From: Anaerococcus vaginalis
GTDB lineage: Bacteria; Bacillota; Clostridia; Tissierellales; Peptoniphilaceae
Reading direction: 5' to 3'
NCBI GenBank assembly: GCA_018363915.1
Contig: JAGZMY010000029.1
Coordinates: 1 to 7,695 of the forward strand
DNA length: 7,695 nt
In this document: positions 7,684 to 7,695 of the stretch, piece after piece
Position numbering within the stretch: the first letter of the stretch is position 1
Layout of the letters: every line of letters begins with the position of its first letter
Notes under the pieces: model-generated
The model's input: only the letters and a program-made list of their open reading frames with translations
What the model was told of the DNA's origin: nothing
The model's database searches: none
Translations under genes and position numbers: made by a program

Positions 7684-7695
7684 GCTAACGCGATG
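7678..7695 (+). repeat. 18-bp direct repeat, right copy
   Basis: This is identical to positions 1-18 and ends exactly at the last base. It joins the 3' edge (as read on +) of the right-hand intergenic repeat, which suggests that the left end of the window may also be the edge of another such repeat. Confidence 0.7.

Larger units (their letters stand above)
7548..7695. other. Gene-free right flank; no clear terminator seen
   Basis: No convincing reading frame lies here. A C-rich run (CCCCCC near 7557-7562) follows the last stop codon. A hairpin then pairs 7577-7584 with 7589-7596 around a TTTT loop, with one T-T mismatch. No T-tract follows it on the + strand, so it is a weak terminator candidate at best. 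The rest is repeat sequence, listed separately. Confidence 0.5.

Overview
The window looks like chromosomal DNA from a very AT-rich, low-GC Gram-positive bacterium (Bacillota). The genome style is strong AGGAGG ribosome binding sites, a glmS ribozyme, a T-box leader and LxxC lipoprotein signals. An anaerobic clostridial or Tissierellia-type host (Anaerococcus/Peptoniphilus-like) is my guess and is not proven. All five recognised genes are on the + strand; I see no convincing minus-strand gene.

Layout. Positions 1-346 have no gene. They hold an 18-bp sequence repeated at the other end of the window, a long near-perfect hairpin (22-68), a diverged intergenic repeat (145-243) and an A/T-only tract leading to a sigma-A-type promoter. 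Positions 365-495 are a glmS ribozyme, followed by glmS (525-2345), a full-length glucosamine-6-phosphate synthase with its own intrinsic terminator at 2404-2428. A gene-free stretch of about 550 bp follows, with a consensus promoter (2566-2594) and a complete T-box leader (about 2620-2866). The T-box precedes a tight five-gene run: an M20-family amidohydrolase, metN, metI and two tandem metQ-like lipoprotein genes. The first three overlap by a few bases, and the two metQ genes follow after gaps of about 20 and 16 bp. The last 148 bases are gene-free and hold a second, inverted copy of the intergenic repeat.

How it works together. There are two independent transcription units, each under an RNA-based metabolite sensor. 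GlmS makes glucosamine-6-phosphate for cell-wall synthesis, and the ribozyme in its own mRNA should self-cleave when that product builds up. The second unit reads as a methionine acquisition operon. The likely T-box specifier is AUG and the acceptor-pairing bulge is UGGU, both fitting uncharged tRNA-Met. The genes encode an ABC methionine importer (ATPase with C-terminal NIL regulatory domain, permease, two binding lipoproteins) and a cytoplasmic deacylase. The deacylase could release methionine, or a related sulfur amino acid, from an imported N-acyl form.

The main genes belong to known families. The parts most worth a second look are the duplicated and diverged binding proteins, the amidohydrolase placed first in a Met T-box operon, and the unexplained repeats that bracket the window.
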